A stretch of 64,000 bases of DNA, from contig NZ_CP113116.1 of assembly GCF_026625985.1 (NCBI RefSeq), positions 2,294,001-2,358,000 on the forward strand. The letters are read 5' to 3'. Each line of letters starts with the position of its first letter. Position 1 is the stretch's first letter. Source of the DNA: Mycobacterium sp. Aquia_213 (GTDB taxonomy: Bacteria; Actinomycetota; Actinomycetes; Mycobacteriales; Mycobacteriaceae). A program made the position numbers and the translations under genes. The notes beneath the pieces were generated by a model, which saw only the letters and a program-made list of their open reading frames with translations, did not search any database and was not told the DNA's origin. Positions 52,052 to 61,747 of this stretch are shown here, piece by piece.

Positions 52052-53851
52052 TTACTTCTCGTAGAGCGCTTCGATGTCGGAGGCGAACTTCTCGGCCACC
52101 ACGTTGCGCTTGAGCTTCATCGTCGGGGTCAGCTCGCCGGTGTCCTCGGTGAAGTCGACCGGAAGGATGCGGAACTTGCGGATCGACTCGGCATGCGACA
52201 CCGACAGGTTGGCCTGCTTGACCGCGGAGTCGACCTCGGCGACCAGATCCGGATCGGTGGCCAGATCGCCCACGGAGGAGCCCTCGGCCTTGCTGTTGCG
52301 TTGTTTCCAGCTGCCGAAGGCCTCCGGGTCGATCGTGATCAGCGCGCCGACAAACGGTTTGGCGTCCCCGACCACCATCGCCTGACTGATCAGCGGGTGT
52401 GCCCGCAGCTGGTCTTCCAGCAAGGCGGGGGCGACGTTCTTGCCGCCGGCGGTGACGATGATCTCCTTCTTACGGCCGGTGATCTTCAGGAAGCCGTCCT
52501 CGTCGAGTGCGCCGAGGTCACCGGTCTTGAACCAGCCGTCGGCGAACGCATCGGCGGAGGCCTGCTCGTTGCGCCAGTAGCCGCTGAACACCACGCCGCC
52601 GCGCACCAACAGCTCACCGTCGTCGGCGATGCGCATGCTGTTGCCCGGCAACAACGTTCCGACCGTTCCGATCTTGACCCTGCCGACCTGGTTGACGGTG
52701 ATGGCCGAGCTGGTCTCGGTCAGGCCGTAGCCCTCGTGGATGGTCAGGCCCACGCCCCGGTAGAAGTGGCCGAGCCGGGCGCCCAGCGGTGCGCCGCCGG
52801 ACACCGACGCGTGGCAGTCGCCGCCCAGCGCCGCGCGCAGCTTGTGGTAGACCAGCCGGTCGAACAACGCGTGCTTGGCGCGCAGCAGCAGCCCCGGACC
52901 ACCGTTGTCGTGGGCCTCGCTCCAGTCGACCGCGGTCTGCACGGCCCGCGCGAAGATCGGCCCCTTGCCGTCGCTGGCGGCGTTTTGCTCGGCGGTGTTG
53001 TAAACCTTCTCGAACACCCGCGGCACCGACACCACGACCGTCGGCTTGAATACCGCAAGCATCGGCAGCAGGTTCTTGATGTCGCTGGTGAAGCCGCAGG
53101 TCACCTTGTTGGCGAACGCGGACAGCGTCAGCGACCGGGCCAGCACATGCGCCAGCGGCAGGAAGATCAGCAGCCGCTGCCCCTCGTCGAGCAGAGTCGG
53201 GAGGCACTCCTTGGCGCCCCGGGTTTCGTACAGCAGGTTGGAATGCGTGAGCTGGCAGCCCTTGGGACGGCCGGTGGTCCCCGACGTGTAGATCAGCGTC
53301 GCGGGATCGTCGGGGCGCAGCGCCGCGAGGCGGGCCTCCAACTCCGACGGATCGACCGATGCGCCGGCCTCGACGAGCTGGTCGAGCGCCTTGGGGCCCG
53401 CGCCGTCGATATGCAGCACCCGGCGCAGGGCCGGAAGCTCGCCGGTGAGCTCGGTGACCGTCGCGGCGTGGGCGTCGGTTTCGGCGAACGCCACGACGGC
53501 TTCCGAATCCTGCAGCACCCAGCGCACCTGCTCGGCCGACGAGGTCTCGTAGATCGGGACGGTGACGGCGCCGATGGACAGGATGGCCAGGTCGAGGATC
53601 GCCCACTCGTAGCGGGTGGCCGAGAAAATCGACACCCGGTCGCCGGCTTGCACGCCCAGCGAGATCAGGCCCAACGCCGACGATCGGATCTGCTGGGCGG
53701 CCTCGGCGCAGGTGACGTCGGTCCACACCCCGTCGACCTGACGTTGATAGATGACAAAGCTGGGGTCGTCGCGCTCGTGCTCGAAGACCATGGCCGCGAT
53801 GTTGTCGTGCTCGCCGAGAGTGAAGCGGGCAGGAACGCTGTACTCACGCAC
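52052..53851 (-). CDS. fadD15: Long-chain acyl-CoA synthetase
   Basis: 599 aa from GTG 53851. Adenylate-forming enzyme: YTSGTTGRPKGC (AMP-binding P-loop), GYGLTETS, and the C-terminal TGRKKEIIVTAGGKN. Activates fatty acids to acyl-CoA. Convergent with pimB', divergent from the Rv2186c operon. Ortholog of Rv2187. Confidence 0.95.
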   Translation of the reverse strand: MREYSVPARFTLGEHDNIAAMVFEHERDDPSFVIYQRQVDGVWTDVTCAEAAQQIRSSALGLISLGVQAGDRVSIFSATRYEWAILDLAILSIGAVTVPIYETSSAEQVRWVLQDSEAVVAFAETDAHAATVTELTGELPALRRVLHIDGAGPKALDQLVEAGASVDPSELEARLAALRPDDPATLIYTSGTTGRPKGCQLTHSNLLYETRGAKECLPTLLDEGQRLLIFLPLAHVLARSLTLSAFANKVTCGFTSDIKNLLPMLAVFKPTVVVSVPRVFEKVYNTAEQNAASDGKGPIFARAVQTAVDWSEAHDNGGPGLLLRAKHALFDRLVYHKLRAALGGDCHASVSGGAPLGARLGHFYRGVGLTIHEGYGLTETSSAITVNQVGRVKIGTVGTLLPGNSMRIADDGELLVRGGVVFSGYWRNEQASADAFADGWFKTGDLGALDEDGFLKITGRKKEIIVTAGGKNVAPALLEDQLRAHPLISQAMVVGDAKPFVGALITIDPEAFGSWKQRNSKAEGSSVGDLATDPDLVAEVDSAVKQANLSVSHAESIRKFRILPVDFTEDTGELTPTMKLKRNVVAEKFASDIEALYEK

Positions 53852-54031
53852 TGTTGACCTCAATTGATCTGGTGGTCGGTTGCTGCAACCCAGACTAATC
53901 GCGGCATTCGCGCAGCAACCAAGCAGTCGGTTGGGAAGTGTCGCGATTGCGGCTACGGGCGCGCGGCGCCGAGTTCGCGTCCGGCGCGGCCTCGGCGGCG
54001 TGCGGCGGAATTGATATGTGAAGCTGACACG

Positions 54032-54430
54032 ATGCACAGCATCCAGATCGCGGACCAGACGTATGTCGCCGCTGACGGCGCACTCGTCGGCGCCGCGGTC
54101 GGCGATCAGTTGAGTTGGCAACGGTGGTGGCCAGACCTGCGGCTACAGGTCGTGGAGGACCGCGCCGAAAAGGGAATCCGCTGGGCGGTCACCGGCGCGC
54201 TGACCGGCACCATGGAGATCTGGCTGGAGCCTCAGACGGGCGGGGTGGACGGCGTGGTGCTGCACTACTTCCTGCACGCCGAACCGAGTGGTGTGGCTGC
54301 CTGGGAGCTGGCCAAACTGAACCTGGCGAAAATGACACACCGCCGCCGGGTGGCGGGCAAGAAAATGGCTTTCGAGGTCAAGACGACACTGGAACGGTCA
54401 CGTCCGGTCGGTGTTTCTCCGGTAGTTTAA
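54032..54430 (+). CDS. Conserved mycobacterial protein (Rv2186c ortholog)
   Basis: 132 aa, ATG. Soluble alpha/beta protein, probably SRPBCC-like (WQRWWPDLRLQVVEDRAEKG, then GTMEIWLEPQ and LNLAKMTHRRRVAGKKMAFE). First gene of a five-gene operon with a second SRPBCC protein, an ATPase and an acyltransferase; suggests lipid handling. Confidence 0.85.
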   Translation: MHSIQIADQTYVAADGALVGAAVGDQLSWQRWWPDLRLQVVEDRAEKGIRWAVTGALTGTMEIWLEPQTGGVDGVVLHYFLHAEPSGVAAWELAKLNLAKMTHRRRVAGKKMAFEVKTTLERSRPVGVSPVV

Positions 54431-54535
54431 CTCCGGTCAAGGTTCGCCCGGAGAGTACCGTTTCGGTCCGAAGGCGGGGGTACTACCGGAGATGACCGGG
54501 GGTGGACCCCTTGCGGGAGAGAAGGTAGCGGCCAG

Positions 54536-54973
54536 GTGGCGGATAAGACGACGCAGACCATTCACATCGAGGCAGATCCCGGCACGGTGCTGGAGGTGAT
54601 CGCCGACATCGATTCGTACCCGGACTGGATCTCGGAGTACAAGGAAGCCGAAGTGCAGGAGCGCGGCGCCGACGGCTACCCGAAGACCGTGCGATTCGTG
54701 ATGGACGCCGGCATCATCAAGGACACCATGGTGATGGCCTACCAATGGCCGGCCGACCACAAGTCCCTGAGCTGGACCCTGGTTTCCAGTTCGTTGCTGC
54801 GTTCCCTTGAAGGGTCATACCGGTTGGCGGCCAAGGATTCTGGGACCGATGTCACCTACGAACTCTCGGTCGACCTGGCCCTCCCGATGATCGGGTTGCT
54901 CAAGCGCAAGGCCGAGCGCAGGCTGACCGATACCGCACTAAAGGATCTGAAGAAACGAGTCGAGGCTGAGTGA
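54536..54973 (+). CDS. SRPBCC/polyketide-cyclase-like protein (Rv2185c ortholog)
   Basis: 145 aa, GTG. A START-like fold (Polyketide_cyc/COQ10 type): TIHIEADPGTVLEVIADIDS, then YPDWISEYKEAEV. Such proteins bind hydrophobic ligands in a deep pocket; the ligand is unknown. Its last codons overlap the likely CTG start of the ATPase gene. Confidence 0.9.
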   Translation: MADKTTQTIHIEADPGTVLEVIADIDSYPDWISEYKEAEVQERGADGYPKTVRFVMDAGIIKDTMVMAYQWPADHKSLSWTLVSSSLLRSLEGSYRLAAKDSGTDVTYELSVDLALPMIGLLKRKAERRLTDTALKDLKKRVEAE

Positions 54974-56243
54974 GTCCGCTTCACCCGCTTCTTCCTTTTC
55001 GAAGGCCCGGATCAGTCTCTTCGTTGGTAAGGGCGGGGTAGGAAAGTCCACCCTCGCTTCTGCCACCGCGGTCTGTGACGCGATCGAGGGGCAGCGCGTG
55101 CTGGTGGTGTCAACCGACCAGGCGCACTCGCTGGGCGACGTGCTCGGCATCCCCGTGCCGCCGAGCGGCCGGGGCGAACCGGTGCGGGTGCTCGCCGGTG
55201 AGGCCGCCGAGACGGGCAGTGGCTGGCTCGACGCGATGGCGCTGGACACCCTGGCCCTGCTCGAGGCCCGCTGGCACGAGGTGGTCACGGCACTGGATCG
55301 GCGGTTTCCCGATTCCGAGCTGAGCAGCATTGCCCCGGAAGAACTTTCGGCGTTGCCGGGCATTCAGGAAGTGCTCGGCCTGCACGCGGTCGGTGAGCTC
55401 GCGGCGTCCGGACGATGGGATCGCGTCGTCGTCGACTGCGCCTCGACCGCGGACGCGCTGCGCATGCTCACCCTGCCCGCCACGTTCGGGCTCTACGTCG
55501 AGCGCGCGTGGCCGCGCCATCGCCGGCTGTCCATCACTTCCGACGACGCCCGCTCGGCCGCGGTGGTGGAGCTGATCGAACGCATCAGCTCCAGCGTCGA
55601 GCGGCTCAGCGCACTGCTCACCGACGGGGAGCTGGTCAGCGCGCACCTGGTGCTGACGCCCGAGCGAGTGGTGGCCGCCGAGGCGGTCCGCACGCTGGGC
55701 TCGCTGTCGCTGATGGGGGTGCGCGTCGAGGAGCTGATCATGAATCAGGTTCTGGTGGAAGACGAGTCGTACGAGTACCGGAACCTGCCCGAGCACCCGG
55801 CGTTCTACTGGTATGGCGAGCGCATCTCCGAACAGCGCGCGGTGCTCGAGGAGCTCGATGCCACGATCGGTGACGTGGCGCTCGTCATGACCCCGCACTT
55901 GGCGGGCGAGCCGATCGGCCCCAAGGCGCTGGGCGGATTGCTCGACAGCGCACGTCTTCGGCGTGGAGCGGCGCCACCAGGACCGCTGCGTCCTATTGTG
56001 GATCTCGAATCGGGGTCGGGACTTGGGTCGATATACCGTATGCGGCTAACGTTGCCCCAGCTCGACCCCGGATCGCTGTCGCTGGGCCGGGTGGACGACG
56101 ACCTGATCATCAGCGCCGGCGGGTTGCGGCGCAGGGTTCGGTTGGCGTCCGTACTTCGACGGTGCTCGGTGCTCGACGCGCATCTGCGAGGCGGTGAGCT
56201 GACAGTTCGTTTTCGACCAGATCCGGAGGTGTGGCCTAAGTGA
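54966..56243 (+). CDS. ArsA/Get3-like ATPase (Rv2184c ortholog), probable CTG start
   Basis: The Walker A loop FVGKGGVGKST (deviant, signature-Lys type) is encoded at 55020-55050, upstream of the first canonical start (GTG 55098). The frame is open back to 54951. The only sensible start is CTG 54966, which gives M-SESASPASSFSKARISLF and 425 aa. The frame has VSTDQAHSLGDV (switch I) and VVDCASTADALRM (DCAPT-like switch II), then a C-terminal domain. Starting at 55098 would remove the P-loop. It may deliver membrane proteins or gate a lipid step with its operon partners; function unknown. Confidence 0.85.
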   Translation: MSESASPASSFSKARISLFVGKGGVGKSTLASATAVCDAIEGQRVLVVSTDQAHSLGDVLGIPVPPSGRGEPVRVLAGEAAETGSGWLDAMALDTLALLEARWHEVVTALDRRFPDSELSSIAPEELSALPGIQEVLGLHAVGELAASGRWDRVVVDCASTADALRMLTLPATFGLYVERAWPRHRRLSITSDDARSAAVVELIERISSSVERLSALLTDGELVSAHLVLTPERVVAAEAVRTLGSLSLMGVRVEELIMNQVLVEDESYEYRNLPEHPAFYWYGERISEQRAVLEELDATIGDVALVMTPHLAGEPIGPKALGGLLDSARLRRGAAPPGPLRPIVDLESGSGLGSIYRMRLTLPQLDPGSLSLGRVDDDLIISAGGLRRRVRLASVLRRCSVLDAHLRGGELTVRFRPDPEVWPK

Positions 56244-56626
56244 GTAAGGCACACCCCGACATCGGTCCGGAACTGCGCAAGCTTGCCGAGGCGATTCTGA
56301 ACGGGATCGACCCCGCGGTGCGCATGGCGGCCGCGATGACGGCGGGCAACGGCGTCGGGACCGGCAAGTGTCAGCAGATCTGGTGTCCGGTGTGCGCGCT
56401 GGCCGCGCTGGCGACCGGCGATCAGCACCCGCTGCTGACCGTGATCGCGGATCACAGCATCGCGCTGCTGGAGGTGATTCGCGCGATCGTCGACGACATC
56501 GACCGATCGGCGCAACCGCCTCCCGACGGTCCGCCCGGCGGCGGGGCGCAGGCCGACGACGCCCCCGCGGGCGATGCCGACGTGCGCACTCGGTACCAGC
56601 CGATCGCGGTCACGATCGAAGATTGA
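56240..56626 (+). CDS. Small Cys-containing protein (Rv2183c ortholog)
   Basis: 128 aa, GTG overlapping the ATPase stop (GTGA). N-terminal helical part with GKCQQIWCPVCALAAL (three Cys, CPVC knuckle), then a helix and a Pro/Gly-rich tail. Translational coupling with the Get3-like ATPase suggests a partner protein. The Cys set could bind metal. Confidence 0.85.
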   Translation: MSKAHPDIGPELRKLAEAILNGIDPAVRMAAAMTAGNGVGTGKCQQIWCPVCALAALATGDQHPLLTVIADHSIALLEVIRAIVDDIDRSAQPPPDGPPGGGAQADDAPAGDADVRTRYQPIAVTIED

Positions 56627-56713
56627 CCCGCGCGGTTTGAAAGTGGTCCCCTCCGTCGCGGATGGGTACAGTTGTCGCAGAACATCGGCGGGTTTCGGGC
56701 GAGAGGGAGGGCC

Positions 56714-57451
56714 ATGGCGTACTGGCTATTCAAGTACATCCTCCTCGGCCCGCTGCTGCAATTGCTGGGACGGCCGAAAGTCGAAGGCCTGCACTATGTT
56801 CCGAGTTCGGGGCCGGCGATCCTGGCCAGTAACCACCTGGCGGTGATGGACAGCTTCTTTCTGCCGCTGGTGGTGCGGCGGCGCATCACCTTCCTGGCGA
56901 AGTCCGAATATTTCACCGGCACCGGAATCAAGGGCTGGTGGAGTCGGTGGTTCTTCACCGCCGTCGGCCAGGTCCCGATCGACCGCAGTAACGCCGACTC
57001 CGCGCAGGCCGCACTGGACACCGCACAGCGAGTGCTGACCGCCGGCAAGTTACTCGGCATGTACCCCGAGGGCACCCGTTCGCCCGACGGCCGGCTGTAC
57101 AAGGGCAAGACCGGCCTGGCCCGGCTGGCGCTGGAGACCGGGGTGCCGGTGATTCCGGTCGCAATGATCGGTACCGACGTCGTCAACCCGCCGGGGACCA
57201 CGATGCTGCGCTTCGGCAAAGTGACCATCCGGTTCGGCAAGCCGATGGACTTCTCCCGATTCGAGGGCCTGGCCGGCAACCGGTTCATCGAGCGGGCCGT
57301 CGCCGACGAGGTCATCTACGAGCTGATGGGCCTGTCCGGTCAGGAGTACGTCGACGTCTACGCCGCGACCCTCAAGAATCGCGGCAACAGCTCGAATGGC
57401 GAGGGGCCCGACGACGAGGCGACGCGTATCCCCGAGACCGCTGCCGGCTAG
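56714..57451 (+). CDS. 1-acylglycerol-3-phosphate acyltransferase family protein (Rv2182c ortholog)
   Basis: 245 aa, ATG behind GGGAGG. PlsC/LPLAT fold with the four blocks: SNHLAVMDS (HxxxxD catalytic), VGQVPIDRS, YPEGTRSPDG (substrate phosphate) and VPVIPVAM. Membrane-associated through a hydrophobic N-terminus. Acylates lysophosphatidic acid or a related lipid; last gene of the Rv2186c-Rv2182c operon. Confidence 0.94.
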   Translation: MAYWLFKYILLGPLLQLLGRPKVEGLHYVPSSGPAILASNHLAVMDSFFLPLVVRRRITFLAKSEYFTGTGIKGWWSRWFFTAVGQVPIDRSNADSAQAALDTAQRVLTAGKLLGMYPEGTRSPDGRLYKGKTGLARLALETGVPVIPVAMIGTDVVNPPGTTMLRFGKVTIRFGKPMDFSRFEGLAGNRFIERAVADEVIYELMGLSGQEYVDVYAATLKNRGNSSNGEGPDDEATRIPETAAG

Positions 57452-57461
57452 GCCGCGACGT

Positions 57462-58763
57462 TCAGGTCGCTGACGAGCTGACGGCCGGCGCCGGAAGCAG
57501 TGCACGCCCCTGCGCATCCCGCGTCGCGACCCGCGCGGTGACGGTAAGTCCGGCCGTGACGATCACGGCCAGCGCCCACCACACGTAAGACATCCCGAGA
57601 AGTTGATGCCACCAGTTGGCGGTCTCCTCGTGGTGCTGGGGCATCAGCTCGAGCGGTGTCCAGTCGATCTCCAGCAGCGCCACCCCGGCGACGGTGAGCA
57701 CGGCCAGCGCTATGTTGCGGCGCCGCCAGCCCAGGATCGCCGTCACCAGCAGCGTCGGCAGCACCCACACCCAATGGTGTGACCACGACACCGGCGACAC
57801 CATCAATCCGAACAAGGCCACACAGATGATGGCCAGCGTCGGCTCGCCGGCCTGCAACACCCGCCGCATCGCCCAGACGGTCAGGGCGAGCACCGCCAGG
57901 CACAGGCCGACCCAGAGCAGGAAACGCAGCTGCTCGGAAAGCCCGATCCGGGCCAGCGCACCCGCGATGTTCTGGTCGGTGTTCAGCGCCGCGGAGCCGA
58001 TCCGATCGGTGTGGTGCACGGTGTGCGTCCAGTACTCCCACGAGTCGCTCCAGGCCAGGATGAACCCGACCAGCGTCGCCGAGGCAAACGACGTCAGGGC
58101 CGTCAGCGTGGAACGGAAGTCGCGACGCACCAGGAAATACAGCAGGAACACCGCGGGGGTGAGCTTGAGCGCGATGCCCAGCCCCAGCAGCAGCCCGCGC
58201 GGCCAGGGCGTGCGGCGCGGGACGCAGTCGGCGATCACCAACGTCATCAGCACGACGTTGATCTGGCCGAAGGCGAAGTTCGAGGCGATCGGTTCCAGCC
58301 AGATCGAGGCGGGCGCCACGACGACCACCGCCAACCACCACCGGCGCAGCCAGGCCGGTCCGGGCACCAGCGCCGAGCTGTTCCACACGTCGAGGCGGGT
58401 CAGCACGATCACCGTCGAGACGATCAGCAATCCCAGGGTCAACACCGTGATCGCGACACTGGCCGCCGGCATGTGCAGCCAGGCGAACGGGCAGAACAGG
58501 ATCGCGGCCAACGGGGGATAGGTGAACGGCAGATTCAGCCCGATGGGTGTGTGGAACAACACGTCACCGCGGTACAGCGGACGTCCGTCCAGCCAGGTCT
58601 GCCCGCCCATTTGATAGATGTCGATATCGATGCGGTACGGCGTGTGCGCGAACAAGCCCCAGGCCGTGTAGCCCAGCGCCGCCGCGGCCACCAGCCACAA
58701 CAAACACCACAACAACGCCCGCCCCGGTCGGCTGCCCACGAGGGGCGCCTGCGAAATAGTCAT
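57462..58763 (-). CDS. Alpha-(1->2)-mannosyltransferase of the GT87 family (Rv2181 ortholog)
   Basis: 433 aa with about ten TM helices. GT-C fold: a first loop after helix I with RIDIDIYQMGGQTWLDGRPL holds the catalytic Asp pair, then TYPPLAAIL. Uses polyprenyl-phosphomannose to add alpha-1,2-mannose branches to lipomannan/LAM in the periplasm. Together with PimB' in this window it serves PIM/LM synthesis. Ends 10 bp from convergent Rv2182c. Confidence 0.93.
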   Translation of the reverse strand: MTISQAPLVGSRPGRALLWCLLWLVAAAALGYTAWGLFAHTPYRIDIDIYQMGGQTWLDGRPLYRGDVLFHTPIGLNLPFTYPPLAAILFCPFAWLHMPAASVAITVLTLGLLIVSTVIVLTRLDVWNSSALVPGPAWLRRWWLAVVVVAPASIWLEPIASNFAFGQINVVLMTLVIADCVPRRTPWPRGLLLGLGIALKLTPAVFLLYFLVRRDFRSTLTALTSFASATLVGFILAWSDSWEYWTHTVHHTDRIGSAALNTDQNIAGALARIGLSEQLRFLLWVGLCLAVLALTVWAMRRVLQAGEPTLAIICVALFGLMVSPVSWSHHWVWVLPTLLVTAILGWRRRNIALAVLTVAGVALLEIDWTPLELMPQHHEETANWWHQLLGMSYVWWALAVIVTAGLTVTARVATRDAQGRALLPAPAVSSSAT

Positions 58764-58853
58764 GTCGCAGAACAGCGTAATCGGTGTTCATGGCCGCATC
58801 TCCCAGCAGCGCGGCTCCCGCGTCGCGGGGAGGTGCGGGCGTAGGTTGCAAGC

Positions 58854-59744
58854 GTGTTGCACTGGTTTGCGCCCAGAGTGGCCCACTGGTTCTCGCATGA
58901 CATCGTCCACGGCGGCCGGCTTCCCCTGCTGTGCTGCCTGGTCGCCTTCATCCTGACCTTTTTCGTTACCCGAACCTGCGTGCGCTTCATCCGGCACCGC
59001 GTCGCCTCCGGACGCCCGGCCAGGTGGTGGCAACCGCGCAACGTCCACGTCGGAGGAGTGCACATCCACCACGTGACGTTCGGAGTGGTGCTGGTGATGG
59101 TTTCCGGGCTGACGCTGGTGACGCTGTCGGTCAACGGCGAAGAGCCCGAAAATACAGTTGCTGCAATACTTTTCGGCATCGGTGCGGCGTTGGTGCTCGA
59201 CGAGTACGCGCTGATCCTGCACCTGTCCGACGTCTACTGGGAAGAGGACGGCCGCACCTCGGTGGACGCGGTCTTCGCCGCCGTGGCGGTCGCCGGCTTG
59301 CTGATCATGGGGCTGCACCCGTTGACGTTCTTCTTCCCGTTCGCCCACGGCACGGATTCCTTCGCCTGGCACACCGCGGTCCTCGGCACGATGGTGATGA
59401 CGCTGCCGCTGGCGGTGGTGGTGGTGCTCAAGGGCAAGGTGTGGACCGGCCTGCTCGGCATGTTCCTCGTCGTCTTGCTGGTCATCGGGGCGATCCGGCT
59501 GTCCCGCCCGCATGCCCCGTGGGCGCGCTGGCGATACACCGGCCAGCCGGACAAGATGCGGCGCGCCCTGGAGCGGGAACGCAAATGGCGCCGGCCCGTC
59601 GTGCAGGCCAAGCTGTGGCTGCAGTGCGCGATCGCCGGCACGCCGCGGGTCCCCGACGAACGCCTGGTCGACGCCCAGCTTGACCACGACGTCCATCCCG
59701 CACCGCCGCCCGAGGGAACCGAGCCCATCCTGATCGGCAGCTAG
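58854..59744 (+). CDS. Integral membrane protein (Rv2180c ortholog)
   Basis: 296 aa, GTG (next codon TTG also possible). About six TM helices in residues 15-215, with conserved NVHVGGVHIHHVTFG and DEYALILHLSDVYW, and a cytoplasmic basic tail. His-rich loop may bind metal, but no function is known. Divergent from the mannosyltransferase, 15 bp before the exoribonuclease. Confidence 0.88.
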   Translation: MLHWFAPRVAHWFSHDIVHGGRLPLLCCLVAFILTFFVTRTCVRFIRHRVASGRPARWWQPRNVHVGGVHIHHVTFGVVLVMVSGLTLVTLSVNGEEPENTVAAILFGIGAALVLDEYALILHLSDVYWEEDGRTSVDAVFAAVAVAGLLIMGLHPLTFFFPFAHGTDSFAWHTAVLGTMVMTLPLAVVVVLKGKVWTGLLGMFLVVLLVIGAIRLSRPHAPWARWRYTGQPDKMRRALERERKWRRPVVQAKLWLQCAIAGTPRVPDERLVDAQLDHDVHPAPPPEGTEPILIGS

Positions 59745-59758
59745 CCTAGGCTTTCTCA

Positions 59759-60274
59759 GTGCGGTACTTCTACGACACCGAATTCATCGAGGACGGCCGC
59801 ACCATCGAGCTGGTCTCGATCGGGGTGGTCGCCGAGGACGGTCGCGAGTACTACGCCGTATCCACCGAATTCGATCCCGAGCGCGCCGGGGCCTGGGTGC
59901 GCGCCAACGTGCTGCCCAAGCTGCCGCCGCCCGCCTCCCAGCTGTGGCGCTCGCGCAAGCAGATTCGCCACGACCTGGAGGAGTTTTTCGGCATCGCCGG
60001 CGGCCAGGCCGCCGAACCGATCGAGCTCTGGGCCTGGGTGGCGGCCTACGACCATGTCGCCTTGTGCCAACTGTGGGGCACGATGCCGGGACTGCCCAAG
60101 GCGATACCGCGCTTCACCCGTGAGCTGCGCCAACTGTGGGAGGACCGGGGCTCGCCGCGGTTGCCACCGCGGCACCGCGACGTCCACGATGCGCTGGTCG
60201 ATGCCCGCGATCAGATGCGCCGATACAGGCTGATAGTGTCCGGCGACGATGCGGGCGCGCAAGCGACCCGCTAA
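59759..60274 (+). CDS. 3'-5' exoribonuclease (Rv2179c ortholog)
   Basis: 171 aa, GTG. DEDDh fold: FYDTEFIEDG gives Asp6 and Glu8, an Asp near WVAAYDHVAL, and RHRDVHDALVDARDQ gives the His/Asp pair. The M. tuberculosis homolog was characterised as an RNase-T-like 3'-5' exoribonuclease. Small, without accessory domains; upstream of aroG. Confidence 0.92.
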   Translation: MRYFYDTEFIEDGRTIELVSIGVVAEDGREYYAVSTEFDPERAGAWVRANVLPKLPPPASQLWRSRKQIRHDLEEFFGIAGGQAAEPIELWAWVAAYDHVALCQLWGTMPGLPKAIPRFTRELRQLWEDRGSPRLPPRHRDVHDALVDARDQMRRYRLIVSGDDAGAQATR

Positions 60275-60358
60275 GCAGCCCCAGCCCGAGCTGGGGGTAC
60301 CGGTCTGGGCGTGCGAAGAATGGCGTTAGCCCAGGCTGGCCACGGATATCATGGACCG

Positions 60359-61747
60359 ATGAACTGGACCGTCGACATACCGATCGACCAGCTGCCGGCG
60401 CTGCCGCCGCTGCCCGCCGACCTGCGGACCCGGCTGGACGCTGCGCTGGCTAAGCCGGCCGCTCAGCAACCGTCCTGGCCCGAGGAACAGGCCGCGGCGA
60501 TGCGCACGGTCCTGGAAAGCGTCCCGCCGGTGACGGTGCCGTCCGAAATCGCCCGGCTGCAGGACCAACTCGCTCAGGTCGCCAAGGGCGAGGCATTCCT
60601 GCTGCAGGGCGGCGACTGCGCCGAGACGTTCGTCGACAACACCGAACCGCACATCCGCGGCAACGTCCGCACCCTGCTGCAGATGGCCGTGGTGCTGACC
60701 TACGGCGCCAGCCTGCCGGTGGTCAAGGTGGCCCGCATCGCCGGCCAGTACGCCAAGCCCCGATCGGCCGACATCGACGCGCTGGGCCTGAAGTCCTACC
60801 GCGGCGACATGATCAACGGCTTCGCCCCGGATGGTGCCGCGCGCGAGCACGACCCGTCGCGGCTGGTGCGCGCCTACGCGAACGCCAGCGCGGCGATGAA
60901 CCTGATGCGGGCGCTGACCTCGTCGGGCCTGGCGTCGCTGCACGGGGTGCACGACTGGAACCGGGAGTTCGTCCGGACTTCGCCCGCCGGCGCCCGTTAC
61001 GAGGCATTGGCGGCCGAGATCGATCGCGCGCTGAGCTTCATGAGCGCATGTGGGGTGGCCGACCGCAATCTGCAAACCGCCGAGATCTACGCCAGCCATG
61101 AGGCGCTGGTGCTCGACTACGAGCGCGCGATGCTGCGGTTGTCGGAGAGCGAAGACGGCCAGCCGCAGCTGTACGACCTGTCGGCGCACACCGTGTGGAT
61201 CGGGGAGCGGACCCGCCAGCTCGACGGCGCGCACGTTGCGTTCGCCGAGGTGATCGCGAACCCGATCGGCGTCAAGCTCGGCCCGACGATGACGCCCGAG
61301 CTGGCGATGGAGTACGTCGAGCGCCTCGACCCGCACAACAAGCCGGGCCGGCTCACGCTGGTCAGCCGGATGGGCAACAACAAGGTCCGCGACCTGCTGC
61401 CGCCGATCATCGAGAAGGTGCAGGCCACCGGTCACCAGGTGATCTGGCAGTGCGACCCGATGCACGGCAACACCCACGAGTCGTCCACCGGCTACAAGAC
61501 CCGCCACTTCGACCGCATCGTCGACGAGGTGCAGGGCTTCTTCGAGGTGCACCGCGCGCTGGGCACGCATCCGGGCGGCATCCACGTCGAGATCACCGGC
61601 GAGGACGTCACCGAGTGTTTGGGTGGTGCACAAGACATTTCGGACCACGACCTGGGTGGCCGTTACGAGACGGCGTGCGACCCGCGGCTGAACACCCAGC
61701 AGTCGCTGGAGCTGGCGTTCCTGGTCGCCGAGATGTTGCGCGACTAG
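60359..61747 (+). CDS. aroG: 3-deoxy-D-arabino-heptulosonate 7-phosphate synthase (class II)
   Basis: 462 aa from ATG 60359, equal to the M. tuberculosis enzyme. First step of the shikimate pathway; class II TIM barrel. Metal Cys87 in LLQGGDCAETF; DPMHGNTHES (metal His) and ETACDPRLN (metal Asp); phosphate-site LVSRMGNNKV. The stop CTAG is shared on opposite strands with the FAD monooxygenase. Ortholog of Rv2178c. Confidence 0.97.
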   Translation: MNWTVDIPIDQLPALPPLPADLRTRLDAALAKPAAQQPSWPEEQAAAMRTVLESVPPVTVPSEIARLQDQLAQVAKGEAFLLQGGDCAETFVDNTEPHIRGNVRTLLQMAVVLTYGASLPVVKVARIAGQYAKPRSADIDALGLKSYRGDMINGFAPDGAAREHDPSRLVRAYANASAAMNLMRALTSSGLASLHGVHDWNREFVRTSPAGARYEALAAEIDRALSFMSACGVADRNLQTAEIYASHEALVLDYERAMLRLSESEDGQPQLYDLSAHTVWIGERTRQLDGAHVAFAEVIANPIGVKLGPTMTPELAMEYVERLDPHNKPGRLTLVSRMGNNKVRDLLPPIIEKVQATGHQVIWQCDPMHGNTHESSTGYKTRHFDRIVDEVQGFFEVHRALGTHPGGIHVEITGEDVTECLGGAQDISDHDLGGRYETACDPRLNTQQSLELAFLVAEMLRD

